Assembly (NCBI GenBank): GCA_029934175.1
Contig: JAOZMT010000107.1
Coordinates: 1-7,010 of the forward strand
DNA: 7,010 nt
Direction of reading: 5' to 3'
DNA from: Victivallales bacterium
GTDB taxonomy: Bacteria; Verrucomicrobiota; Lentisphaeria; Victivallales; JAUVCU01
Shown here piece after piece: positions 1 to 6,854 of the stretch (its first letter is position 1; every line of letters starts with the position of its first letter). The translations under genes and the position numbers were made by a program. Below the pieces are notes generated by a model. It ran no database searches, was not told the origin of the DNA, and was given only the letters and a program-made list of their open reading frames with translations.

Positions 1-641
1 TCTAAAGTATCAGCATTTTTACGAGCTTCGCAGAACATCCAATTTAGAATATTTAAGACTTTATTCAAGAAAAGAGGAGCACTGATTGAATTTGAATCAA
101 TAGTAAAAATTTTATTTTTTAATACTCCAAATTTCCATAGTTCTCCAGTTGAAACTAAACCATAAATAGGAATATCTTCATTATCATTTAACTTCTGAGC
201 TGCAATCATTTCAGCAGAAACTTGAGCCCATCCTTGAACAAAATCATCTTTTTTAGCTTCGCCTAAACAAACAACAGGAGTTGTCCACATACTAGCACCT
301 TTTGAAATTAATGGAGCTAAAAAATAATCGGGGACTCCATTTAGTCCAATATTTTTATCATATTCTAATTTACAATGCGAAAAAAGAGGCAAATTGTTTT
401 TTCTTGCGACATCCGCAAGAATAGGTCTTAAAATAGCTTCACAAATAACAATCTCGTTAATAAAATTTTTCATATTAGCAAAATCTTCTCGTATGTTTGC
501 CTCGGTTACTTCAGCCATCTTATATTCTTTTTCTTGAACAAACGAATCATATTCATACATATAGTCAAAAATTTTACAAACTTCATTTATATCTTCATAA
601 CTTGAATATGTTCTAAATTTTTCTTTATTTTCTTCACACAT
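1..641 (-). CDS. PD-(D/E)XK nuclease-fold protein, copy C (partial, 3' end off the left edge)
   Basis: The frame opens with ATG at 641 and stays open to the left edge: 213 codons plus two bases. Its paralogues have 219 and 220 codons, so only a few C-terminal residues are missing. An AAGGAG site at 648-653 sits six bases before the ATG. The PD-(D/E)XK signature is present: VPDY (D105), then GEAKK (E128, K130), then Q140 in GWAQ. The family fold is shared by restriction and repair nucleases, including the N-terminal part of type I HsdR; a nuclease role is inferred, not shown. This copy is the most divergent of the three near the active site: VPDY replaces GEPDY and FVQGWAQ replaces FDRGWGQ. 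Its start (MCEE..KFRTYSSYEDI) and C-terminal stretch (NILNWMFCEARKNADTL) match the other copies. It is the last visible gene of the operon, 28 bases after copy B. I do not recognise a named gene. Confidence 0.85.
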   Translation of the reverse strand, partial: MCEENKEKFRTYSSYEDINEVCKIFDYMYEYDSFVQEKEYKMAEVTEANIREDFANMKNFINEIVICEAILRPILADVARKNNLPLFSHCKLEYDKNIGLNGVPDYFLAPLISKGASMWTTPVVCLGEAKKDDFVQGWAQVSAEMIAAQKLNDNEDIPIYGLVSTGELWKFGVLKNKIFTIDSNSISAPLFLNKVLNILNWMFCEARKNADTL

Positions 642-653
642 AATATACTCCTT

Positions 654-677
654 TTGCGTTTTATGCAATTTATTTAT
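654..677 (-). repeat. Inter-copy spacer repeat, instance 1 (between copies B and C)
   Basis: This 24-base block is identical to the one at 1340-1363. It spans the stop codon and last bases of copy B and runs to the edge of the ribosome site of copy C. It includes TTGC and GCAA separated by seven bases, which could form only a four-pair stem. Its presence between copies shows that the spacer was duplicated together with the gene. Confidence 0.8.
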
Positions 678-1329
678 TTTTATTATTTTTTAATTCTTCT
701 AAAGTATCAGCATTTTTGCGCGCTTCGCAGAACATCCAATTTAGAATATTTAAAACTTCATCAAGTTGCCCCGGAGCAGAATAAAAATTTGAATCAATAG
801 TAAATGTTTTATTTTTCAAAACTCCAAACTGCCAACTTCTCCCAGTTGAGACTAAACCATAAATAGGAACATCTTCATTATTATTTAATTTTTGTGCAGC
901 AATCATTTCAGCAGAAACTTGTCCCCAGCCTCTATCAAAATTATCTTTTTTAGCTTCTCCTAAACACACAACGGGAGTTCCAAATTTTCTTCCATTCTCC
1001 ATAATTGAAGAAGCTAGAAAATAATCAGGTTCTCCACTTAATCCCATCTTCTTATTATATTCAAATTTTATATGAGACCATAAAAGAATTTCATTTTCCC
1101 TTGCAACTTCCGCTAATATTGGTCTAATAAAACATTCACAAATCACAAATTCATTAACGAAGTTTCTTAAATCTCCAAAATCATCGCGTAAGGTCATATT
1201 GACATGCTCATTTAAAATGAATTCTTTTTCTTCTACAAAACGATTACAAGTATATATATAATCAAATATCTCACATACCTCATCTATATCCTCATAACTC
1301 GAATAAGTTCTAAATTTTTCTTCACACAT
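670..1329 (-). CDS. PD-(D/E)XK nuclease-fold protein, copy B (middle of tandem array)
   Basis: Complete 219-residue paralogue of its two neighbours. ATG at 1329 is preceded five bases upstream by AAGGAG (1335-1340). Predicted catalytic signature: PDY with D102, a loop of about 20 residues, then E125-A-K127, and Q137 in the following helix (GWGQVSAEMIAAQ). This order (D, E-x-K, downstream Q) is typical of PD-(D/E)XK nuclease folds, with the closest resemblance I can recall to HsdR-N-like and cyanobacterial stand-alone proteins. The C-terminal half (IYGLVSTGRSWQFG, then KNKTFTIDS) looks like the beta-strands that close such a fold. No signal peptide or membrane segment is seen, so it is probably cytoplasmic. 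It lacks three residues near the N-terminus (MCEEKF versus MCEEKKEKF). Residues about 28-50 and 106-117 differ strongly from the other copies. Nuclease activity and target are unknown. Confidence 0.88.
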   Translation of the reverse strand: MCEEKFRTYSSYEDIDEVCEIFDYIYTCNRFVEEKEFILNEHVNMTLRDDFGDLRNFVNEFVICECFIRPILAEVARENEILLWSHIKFEYNKKMGLSGEPDYFLASSIMENGRKFGTPVVCLGEAKKDNFDRGWGQVSAEMIAAQKLNNNEDVPIYGLVSTGRSWQFGVLKNKTFTIDSNFYSAPGQLDEVLNILNWMFCEARKNADTLEELKNNKNK

Positions 1330-1339
1330 AATTTCTCCT

Positions 1340-1363
1340 TTGCGTTTTATGCAATTTATTTAT
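1340..1363 (-). repeat. Inter-copy spacer repeat, instance 2 (between copies A and B)
   Basis: Identical to the 24-base block at 654-677, in the same position relative to the stop of the upstream copy and the ribosome site of the downstream copy. The sequence ahead of copy A (2019-2036) does not contain it, so copy A marks the original junction with the c-di-GMP gene. Confidence 0.8.
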
Positions 1364-2018
1364 CTTTTTTCAATTTTTCTAAAGTATCAGCATTTTTGCG
1401 AGCTTCGCAGAACATCCAATTTAGAATATTTAAAACTTTATCAAGTTGCCCTGGGGCTGCAAAAGAAGTTGAATCAATAGTAAATATTTTATTTTTTAAA
1501 AATCCAAACTGCCAAGTTTTTCCTGTTGAAACAAGCCCATAAATAGGTATTTCTTCCTGCCCATTCAATTTTTGAGCAGCAATCATTTCAGCTCCAACTT
1601 GCCCCCATCCTCTATCAAAATTGTCTTTTTTAGCTTCTCCTAAACATACAACAGGCGTTGTGAATCTTTTACTTCCTTTAACTCTAGCTGGAGCTAAAAA
1701 ATAATCGGGTTCTCCAGACAATCCAAGTTCTTTATCATATTCAAACTTAATATGCGACCAAAGAGGTAAGTTATTCGCTTTAGATACAGTTGATAAAATT
1801 GGTCTTAAAATACTTTCACAAATAACAAATTCATTAACAAAATTCTTCATATCTACAAAGTCTTCACGCAATTCTTTTTCAAAATATGCATTCATTTTAT
1901 ATTCTTTTTCCTGAATAAATTCACCAGGCTGGCATATATACCCAAATATATCACAAACATCTTCTATATCTTCATAACTCGAATATGTTCTGAATTTTTC
2001 TTTCTTTTCTTCACACAT
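1356..2018 (-). CDS. PD-(D/E)XK nuclease-fold protein, copy A (first of tandem array)
   Basis: Complete 220-residue protein and first of three tandem paralogues. ATG at 2018 has a strong AAGGAG site (2025-2030) six bases upstream. The gene begins 18 bases after the stop of the c-di-GMP protein, so co-transcription is likely. Signature residues: GEPDY (D105), GEAKK (E128, K130), GWGQ (Q140), and a helix with E68 (VICESILRPIL) that could be the first core helix of the PD-(D/E)XK fold. Five cysteines are shared by all three copies (positions 2, 22, 67, 125 and 204 here), but they do not form the CxxC arrangements of an iron-sulphur cluster. The leader before this copy differs from the 24-base block found before copies B and C. 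It could be a DNA or RNA nuclease, or an inactive nuclease-fold binding protein. Fold assignment is fairly confident; function is unknown. Confidence 0.88.
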   Translation of the reverse strand: MCEEKKEKFRTYSSYEDIEDVCDIFGYICQPGEFIQEKEYKMNAYFEKELREDFVDMKNFVNEFVICESILRPILSTVSKANNLPLWSHIKFEYDKELGLSGEPDYFLAPARVKGSKRFTTPVVCLGEAKKDNFDRGWGQVGAEMIAAQKLNGQEEIPIYGLVSTGKTWQFGFLKNKIFTIDSTSFAAPGQLDKVLNILNWMFCEARKNADTLEKLKKDK

Positions 2019-2036
2019 AATTTTCTCCTTTTTAGT

Positions 2037-4097
2037 TTAAATTATTTTAACAAGTTCTTTATAACAACTGTTTAAAACAGTAACAATATCTGGGTCAAAT
2101 TGCGTTCCAGAATGTTTATTAATCTCTTCAATTGCTTTTTCTAGTGATGAACCTTCTCTATAACATCTATTATTTATAATTGCATCAAGCGTATCTATAA
2201 CTGAAAATATCCTTGCTCCAATACATATTTCATTTTTTTTGAGGGCATTAGGATAACCAAAACCATCGTATCTTTCATGATGTTGATGAACAAGTTCTGC
2301 AGCTTCTTTTAATAATGGTATTCCTTTTATTACATCATACCCCAACACTGAATGAGTTTGCATAATAGCCATCTCGCCTTCTGTTAATTTTCCAGGTTTT
2401 AGCAAAATATTATCGCTTATACCCATCTTTCCAATATCATGTAACAGTGCCCCATATTGAATAGTTTTTAATAATTCACAATCTGTTATATTCATTTTTT
2501 TTGCAAGAAAAGTTGCATATTTACTTACTCGAATACTGTGATGAGCTGTATTTGTTTCATGAATATCTTGAATTCCAATAATTGCTTCCATTGTTTTTTC
2601 AAAAGAATATTCAATAGTAGTTAGGGCATTATGCAATTCGTGTGTCTTTTCTTTTAACAACTCCTGAATATGTGTTTTATAACTTTCAAGTTGTTTATTT
2701 ATTTTTCTTCTTTCAACACCTCTATCTACAATTAATTCGATTTCTTTAATATCAAAAGGCTTTTGAACTACATTATACGCGCCTGCTCGAAGTGCTTCTA
2801 TTGTATTCTCTGTATTTGTAAAGCCAGAAACTATGATTGTTACAATATTTGGATTTATATCGCGAACTGCTTGAATTAATTTTAATCCATTCATAATAGG
2901 CATATTTATATCTGATATAAGAACATCTACCGATTCTGTGTCTTCGCTTATCCATTTTAAAATCTCTTCTGCATTAGTTGTTGCTCTAACATTATAGTTA
3001 CAGCGTTCTAATATCCTTGTCATCAATTTGAGCATTGGTTCTTCATCATCTACAACTAAAATATTGCCTTTTGATTTAATTTTACTTCTCGGCATTCTTT
3101 CTGATACTTTTTCTTTTTGAGATTTTAAAACCTTTTCTGCACAACAAGCCTGATTTCGTCCACTCTTCTTTGCTATATATAACGCTTTGTCTGCTACATC
3201 TAATAATTCCATAGCTTCAGTTGCTTGAGTTGTTTCATTTGATGTATAGCCTATTGAAATTGTAAAATTTAACGGATACCCATGTTTCTTAAAAATATGC
3301 CTACGAACAACATCCAATAATCTTTCCGCTAAAGCCTTTATTCCAATTTCACTAGTATTTGGAGATATTATTGTAAATTCATCACCGCCATATCGTCCCA
3401 TAATATCCGTTGATTTTGTTATACTCCTAATAAGATTACCCAGCTCTTGGATAATTAAATCACCAGATTGATGTCCATACGAATCATTTATATTTTTAAA
3501 ATGGTCTATATCAAGCATGATTAATCCTAAGCTTGTATTGTTATGTTTTGCTTGAGCAAATGACTTTTCTAAAAAACTTTGTAAATGTCCTCGCCTATAT
3601 AATCCTGTCAAAGGATCTTGTACAAGTCTCCTATAAGTAATATCAAATGAAATAAATATATTTGTCAAATACTTAGTAAAAAACTCAAAGTCTTCTTTTG
3701 CTTCAAGAGAATTGTCTGAATCTAAAAAAATAGTCAGAAGTCCAATAATATTATTGTTTTCTACGATAGGAATATGTTCTTTTAATGAATATTTAACAAT
3801 ACTTTTATTTGAACTATCAAAGCAAAAGTTTTGTTGAATATCAATATTGTTAAAATTAGAGTCTATCTCTAAATATTTTTCTTTTGCACACTTCGCAAGT
3901 GTTTCACAGAGTTCTTCGCCAATACTTAAATCAGAATAAAGGTGTTGAGTATATGTGCGATCAAGCTCTAGTATTGCAACTATACTATTTGCATAGTTCG
4001 CAGATATTGTTTTAGCTAACAGATGAATTGCATCTGATATATGTTCATATTTAAAAATAACAGGAGGGATTAATGAGATTAATGGGTTGTTTTTCAT
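2037..4097 (-). CDS. Multidomain c-di-GMP signalling protein: N-terminal sensor-like region, GGDEF, receiver (REC), HD-GYP
   Basis: A 686-residue protein counted from ATG 4097, five bases after the sigma-factor stop (4103-4105). A TTG at 4109 would add four residues and overlap that stop, but it has no ribosome site; the ATG has only a weak upstream GG. Order: residues 1-150 GAF-like; 155-320 GGDEF with DPLTGLYRR, LDIDHFKNIND and intact GGDEF at 237-241; 343-460 receiver with D350/D351, phospho-acceptor D396, S424 and K446; 463-505 probable coiled coil; 498-685 HD-GYP with LHDIGK (H553, D554), HHE at 606-608 and DGFGYP at 611-616. GGDEF domains make c-di-GMP and HD-GYP domains hydrolyse it, so both reactions are possible here. 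The inhibitory I-site, normally RxxD five residues before GGDEF, reads KSTD. GGDEF placed before the receiver is unusual. No membrane segment is seen, so it is probably cytoplasmic, with the receiver phosphorylated by an unlinked kinase. Confidence 0.93.
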   Translation of the reverse strand: MKNNPLISLIPPVIFKYEHISDAIHLLAKTISANYANSIVAILELDRTYTQHLYSDLSIGEELCETLAKCAKEKYLEIDSNFNNIDIQQNFCFDSSNKSIVKYSLKEHIPIVENNNIIGLLTIFLDSDNSLEAKEDFEFFTKYLTNIFISFDITYRRLVQDPLTGLYRRGHLQSFLEKSFAQAKHNNTSLGLIMLDIDHFKNINDSYGHQSGDLIIQELGNLIRSITKSTDIMGRYGGDEFTIISPNTSEIGIKALAERLLDVVRRHIFKKHGYPLNFTISIGYTSNETTQATEAMELLDVADKALYIAKKSGRNQACCAEKVLKSQKEKVSERMPRSKIKSKGNILVVDDEEPMLKLMTRILERCNYNVRATTNAEEILKWISEDTESVDVLISDINMPIMNGLKLIQAVRDINPNIVTIIVSGFTNTENTIEALRAGAYNVVQKPFDIKEIELIVDRGVERRKINKQLESYKTHIQELLKEKTHELHNALTTIEYSFEKTMEAIIGIQDIHETNTAHHSIRVSKYATFLAKKMNITDCELLKTIQYGALLHDIGKMGISDNILLKPGKLTEGEMAIMQTHSVLGYDVIKGIPLLKEAAELVHQHHERYDGFGYPNALKKNEICIGARIFSVIDTLDAIINNRCYREGSSLEKAIEEINKHSGTQFDPDIVTVLNSCYKELVKII

Positions 4098-4102
4098 AAT
4101 TT

Positions 4103-4987
4103 TTACCAATCTATATAGTTTTTAATTTTTGGATTTCTAAGGTTTTCTAAGGCTTCAGATTCTAATTGTCGTATTCTTTCTCTAGTTAAGTGAAATTGCT
4201 CTGAAATATCATCTAGTGTATGAAGTTTTTCTCCATTTAACCCGAATCTTTTTTCTAATATAATTCTTTTTTGTTCTGTTAAAGATAATAGAGCAATTCC
4301 TAAACTTTCTTTTAAAATATCTAAGGCTACAACTTTATATGGCTCTGATGCATTGTGATCTTCTAATACATCTTCCAATGTAAGTGAATTATCGCTATTG
4401 AAAAATGATTGTATTGATATTGTTCGCCTCGCAACTTGTCTTAATTCAGAAACTTTGCTTACTTCAATATCTAAAATTTCAGCTAATTCATTATCTGTAG
4501 GTGTTTTACCATATTCTCTTATATGAAAATCTTCTTGTTTATTCAATTCTCTAACTTCCCTAGAGATATAAACTGGGATTCTAATTGTTCTTGATTTATC
4601 TGATAATGCACGCATTATGTATTGTCGTATCCAAGGAATAGCATAAGTGCTAAATTTATGCCCTCGTTCATGTTCAAATAGATCTATTGACTTTATTAAG
4701 CCAATATTCCCTTCTTGTATTAAATCCATTAATGGTAACCCACTATTTTGAAATTCTTTTGCTTGACTAATCACTAATTTTAAATTTGACTGTATCATTT
4801 GAGAACGAGCCATCTCTTTCGCCTCATAATCTTTTGAATCCTGTATTGTTTTTGACAATTCAAACTCTTCTTCCAAAGATAATAATTCAACATTTTTTAT
4901 CTGATTGATATAAAGCTTTATTGCACTAAGACTATTGTCATAAAATTCAACATATCTTTTATCTTTTCCACTATTATTTTTTTGCAT
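4103..4987 (-). CDS. RpoD-type sigma factor without region 1.1 (group 2-like alternative sigma factor)
   Basis: A 294-residue sigma-70 protein that directs RNA polymerase to promoters. The start chosen is ATG 4987, which has AAGGTG six bases upstream; a TTG at 5026 would add 13 residues but has no ribosome site and lies at the predicted transcription start. Region 1.2 is at 18-48 (NSLSAIKLYINQIKNVELLS). Region 2 is at about 60-138, with DLIQEGNIGLIKSIDLFE, KFSTYA, WIRQYIMRAL and RTIRIPV. Region 3 is at about 139-215. Region 4 is at about 230-288, with the helix-turn-helix TLDDISEQFHLTRERIRQLE. The acidic region 1.1 of primary sigma factors is absent, which suggests a group 2 alternative factor like the cyanobacterial SigB-SigE type. 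Region 2.4 has PWIRQ where housekeeping factors usually have WWIRQ. As first gene of the operon it may activate its own unit or a response regulon; it could also be a short primary sigma factor. Confidence 0.92.
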   Translation of the reverse strand: MQKNNSGKDKRYVEFYDNSLSAIKLYINQIKNVELLSLEEEFELSKTIQDSKDYEAKEMARSQMIQSNLKLVISQAKEFQNSGLPLMDLIQEGNIGLIKSIDLFEHERGHKFSTYAIPWIRQYIMRALSDKSRTIRIPVYISREVRELNKQEDFHIREYGKTPTDNELAEILDIEVSKVSELRQVARRTISIQSFFNSDNSLTLEDVLEDHNASEPYKVVALDILKESLGIALLSLTEQKRIILEKRFGLNGEKLHTLDDISEQFHLTRERIRQLESEALENLRNPKIKNYIDW

Positions 4988-4993
4988 AAATCG

Positions 4994-4999
4994 CACCTT
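4994..4999 (-). promoter_or_regulatory. Ribosome binding site deciding the sigma-factor start
   Basis: On the minus strand AAGGTG lies six bases before ATG 4987. It matches AAGGAG at five of six bases. No comparable site precedes the alternative TTG at 5026, so this site favours the shorter 294-residue protein. Confidence 0.6.
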
Positions 5000-5029
5000 G
5001 TTATTACTGTATAGATAATCATTCAATAC

Positions 5030-5057
5030 AATATACCATAATTTTTTTTAAAAACAA
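5030..5057 (-). promoter_or_regulatory. Predicted sigma-70 promoter of the sigma-factor operon
   Basis: On the minus strand, TTGTTT (5057-5052) and TATATT (5035-5030) are separated by 16 bases. TG at 5038-5037, one base before the -10 box, makes it an extended -10. The expected transcription start is near 5023, giving a leader of about 36 bases before ATG 4987 and placing TTG 5026 outside the message. The -35 match is weak (three of six), so recognition probably relies on the extended -10. The region is an A/T-rich tract, which raises the risk of chance matches. Confidence 0.5.
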
Positions 5058-5058
5058 G

Positions 5059-5086
5059 TTGAAAAAAAGAAAAAATGGAATATAAT
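5059..5086 (+). promoter_or_regulatory. Predicted sigma-70 promoter of proS
   Basis: TTGAAA (5059-5064) and a perfect TATAAT (5081-5086) are separated by 16 bases. Transcription would start near 5093, leaving a leader of about 31 bases. That is too short for a T-box or other tRNA-sensing leader, and none is seen. The -35 box is one base away from the -35 box of the divergent promoter. Confidence 0.62.
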
Positions 5087-5123
5087 AAAGAATAATAAAA
5101 TCATTATAAAAGGGGAAAATATT

Positions 5124-6854
5124 ATGAGAATGTCAAAATTAGTAGGAAAACGAATAAAAGAGGATCCAAAAGATGCTCAAACAGTGAGTCATAAATTATT
5201 AATACGAGGCGGATATGTTCGTCCTGTTTCTGCTGGAATATATTCTTTATTGCCTATTGCAAAAAGAGTTATATCTAAAATTGAAAAAATAATTCGTGAT
5301 GAAATGAATAAAATTGATGGACAAGAAGTGTTACTTCCTGTTGTTTTACCGAAAGACCTGTGGGAAGAGTCTGGTAGATATGACACCGTAGGTGCTGAAT
5401 TACTAAGGTTTAAAGATAGAAATGGCAAAGATATGCTTCTTGGAATGACACATGAAGAAGCTGTTGTTCATCTTGTTAGAAGTGAAATAAATTCATATAA
5501 ACAATTGCCTGCGATGCTATATCAATTGCAAACAAAATATCGTGATGAAGCTCGTCCAAGAGCAGGATTAATTCGTGTTCGCGAGTTCACAATGAAAGAT
5601 GCTTATTCTTTTCATACTTCGCAAGAATGTTTAGAAGAATATTATAAAAAAGCACATACAGCTTATGAAAATATTTTTAGAAAATTGGGAATGGATAATG
5701 TTGTATCAATAGAATCTGATGCTGGTATGATGGGAGGGAATGTTTCTCATGAATTTATGGCAATTGCAGATTGTGGAGAAGATACAATTTTCCTCTCGCC
5801 AAATGGTGAATACCGTGCAAATAAAGAAATTGCGACTTGTGCAATTAATTATGGAGAAATGGCTGATGAATTACCTTTAGAAGAAGTTCATACTCCAGGA
5901 CAAAAAAGTATTGAAGATGTTAGTAAATTTTTAGGTATGAAGCCTGAAAATACTGGAAAGGCGGTTATGTATGTAACGGGAGATAAAACTCTTGTGTTTG
6001 CTATGATTAGAGGGGATTTTGAAATCAATGAAGCGAAATTAAAAAAATCGTTATTATTGAAAGATCTAACATTTGCCACTGATGAATTAATAACTGCCGC
6101 AGGTGTTGTTCCAGGATTTGCTTCTCTTTTAAATATTGATACAAATAAAGTTAAAATTATAGTAGATAACTCAATTGCGAAGAGTGCAAATTTAATTGTT
6201 GGAGCAAATAAAAAAGATTATCATTGTAAAAACTTTAATTTGTTGCGAGATGTGCAAATGGATAATATTAAAATAGATGATATTTCAACTGTTAGGGTAG
6301 GGGATCCTTGTCCAATAACTGGTGAACCTCTTGAAGTAAAAAGAGGTATTGAAGTTGGAAATATTTTCCAATTAGGGACAAAATATTCTGCGGCAATGGG
6401 CTGTAATTATCTTGATAAAAATGGAAAATCTCAAGCAATGATTATGGGGTGTTATGGTATAGGAGTTGGTCGTTCAATGGCATCAATTATTGAACATTCA
6501 CACGATAAATGGGGACCTGTTTGGCCTATTTCAGTTGCTCCATATCAAGTTCATATATGTGCTTTAAATTACAAAAAAGCTGAAGTTAAGGAAGTTGCAG
6601 AAAAAATATATGCTGACTTACAAAATGCAGGTATAGAAACGATTTTTGATGATCGTGGAGAAAAACCAGGATTTATGTTTAATGATGCTGATTTAATAGG
6701 GGTTCCTTTTCGTATTATTATTTCTCCAAAAACTATTGCTAATAACCAAGCCGAATTTAAATTGCGTGGCGAAAAAGATGCAGAAATGTTAGATATTTGC
6801 GATATATGCAATAAAATGAAAACTGTGATAAATGACGCATTAGAGAAATTATAA
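5124..6854 (+). CDS. proS: Prolyl-tRNA synthetase, bacterial type with editing insert
   Basis: A 576-residue class II aminoacyl-tRNA synthetase that charges tRNA-Pro with proline in the cytoplasm; the length is usual for the bacterial form. Start ATG 5124 follows AGGGG (5111-5115) by eight bases; M3 at 5130 is a less likely alternative. Motif 1 is at about 38-76 (GIYSLLPIAKRV to LLPVVLP). TxE-type proline-pocket residues are in GMTHEEAV at 107-114. Motif 2 is at 138-159, with YRDEARPRAGLIRVREFTMK. Motif 3 is at 442-450 (GCYGIGVGR). Residues about 224-407 form the INS editing domain that removes mischarged alanine; K279 (TGKAVMY) aligns with the E. coli lysine known to be needed for editing, so editing is probably intact. 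The anticodon-binding domain is about 470-576 (VAPYQVHI, DDRGEKPGFMFNDADLIGVP). It is transcribed away from the sigma-factor operon and has no visible terminator directly after its stop. Confidence 0.98.
   Translation: MRMSKLVGKRIKEDPKDAQTVSHKLLIRGGYVRPVSAGIYSLLPIAKRVISKIEKIIRDEMNKIDGQEVLLPVVLPKDLWEESGRYDTVGAELLRFKDRNGKDMLLGMTHEEAVVHLVRSEINSYKQLPAMLYQLQTKYRDEARPRAGLIRVREFTMKDAYSFHTSQECLEEYYKKAHTAYENIFRKLGMDNVVSIESDAGMMGGNVSHEFMAIADCGEDTIFLSPNGEYRANKEIATCAINYGEMADELPLEEVHTPGQKSIEDVSKFLGMKPENTGKAVMYVTGDKTLVFAMIRGDFEINEAKLKKSLLLKDLTFATDELITAAGVVPGFASLLNIDTNKVKIIVDNSIAKSANLIVGANKKDYHCKNFNLLRDVQMDNIKIDDISTVRVGDPCPITGEPLEVKRGIEVGNIFQLGTKYSAAMGCNYLDKNGKSQAMIMGCYGIGVGRSMASIIEHSHDKWGPVWPISVAPYQVHICALNYKKAEVKEVAEKIYADLQNAGIETIFDDRGEKPGFMFNDADLIGVPFRIIISPKTIANNQAEFKLRGEKDAEMLDICDICNKMKTVINDALEKL

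Noticed and set aside
654..668. RNA hairpin TTGC/GCAA next to the ribosome site as a translational switch
   Set aside because: Only four pairs form around a seven-base loop and the pairing cannot be extended, so it is too weak to claim.
1..2018. Cas4-like or CRISPR-linked identity for the nuclease-fold genes
   Set aside because: There is no CRISPR array or other cas gene, and the conserved cysteines are spread out rather than forming the iron-sulphur cluster pattern of Cas4.
1..2018. CRISPR-like or short tandem repeat array
   Set aside because: The ~690-base periodicity comes from whole duplicated genes with their spacers, not from short repeats with unique spacers.
2773..2955. 60-codon open frame inside the c-di-GMP gene, same strand
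   Set aside because: It lies in another frame within the strongly supported receiver-domain coding sequence, is low in complexity (S, R and Y rich), and matches no family.
5087..5123. T-box or other riboswitch leader for proS
   Set aside because: Only about 31 bases separate the predicted transcription start from the ATG, with no stable stem and no T-box sequence.
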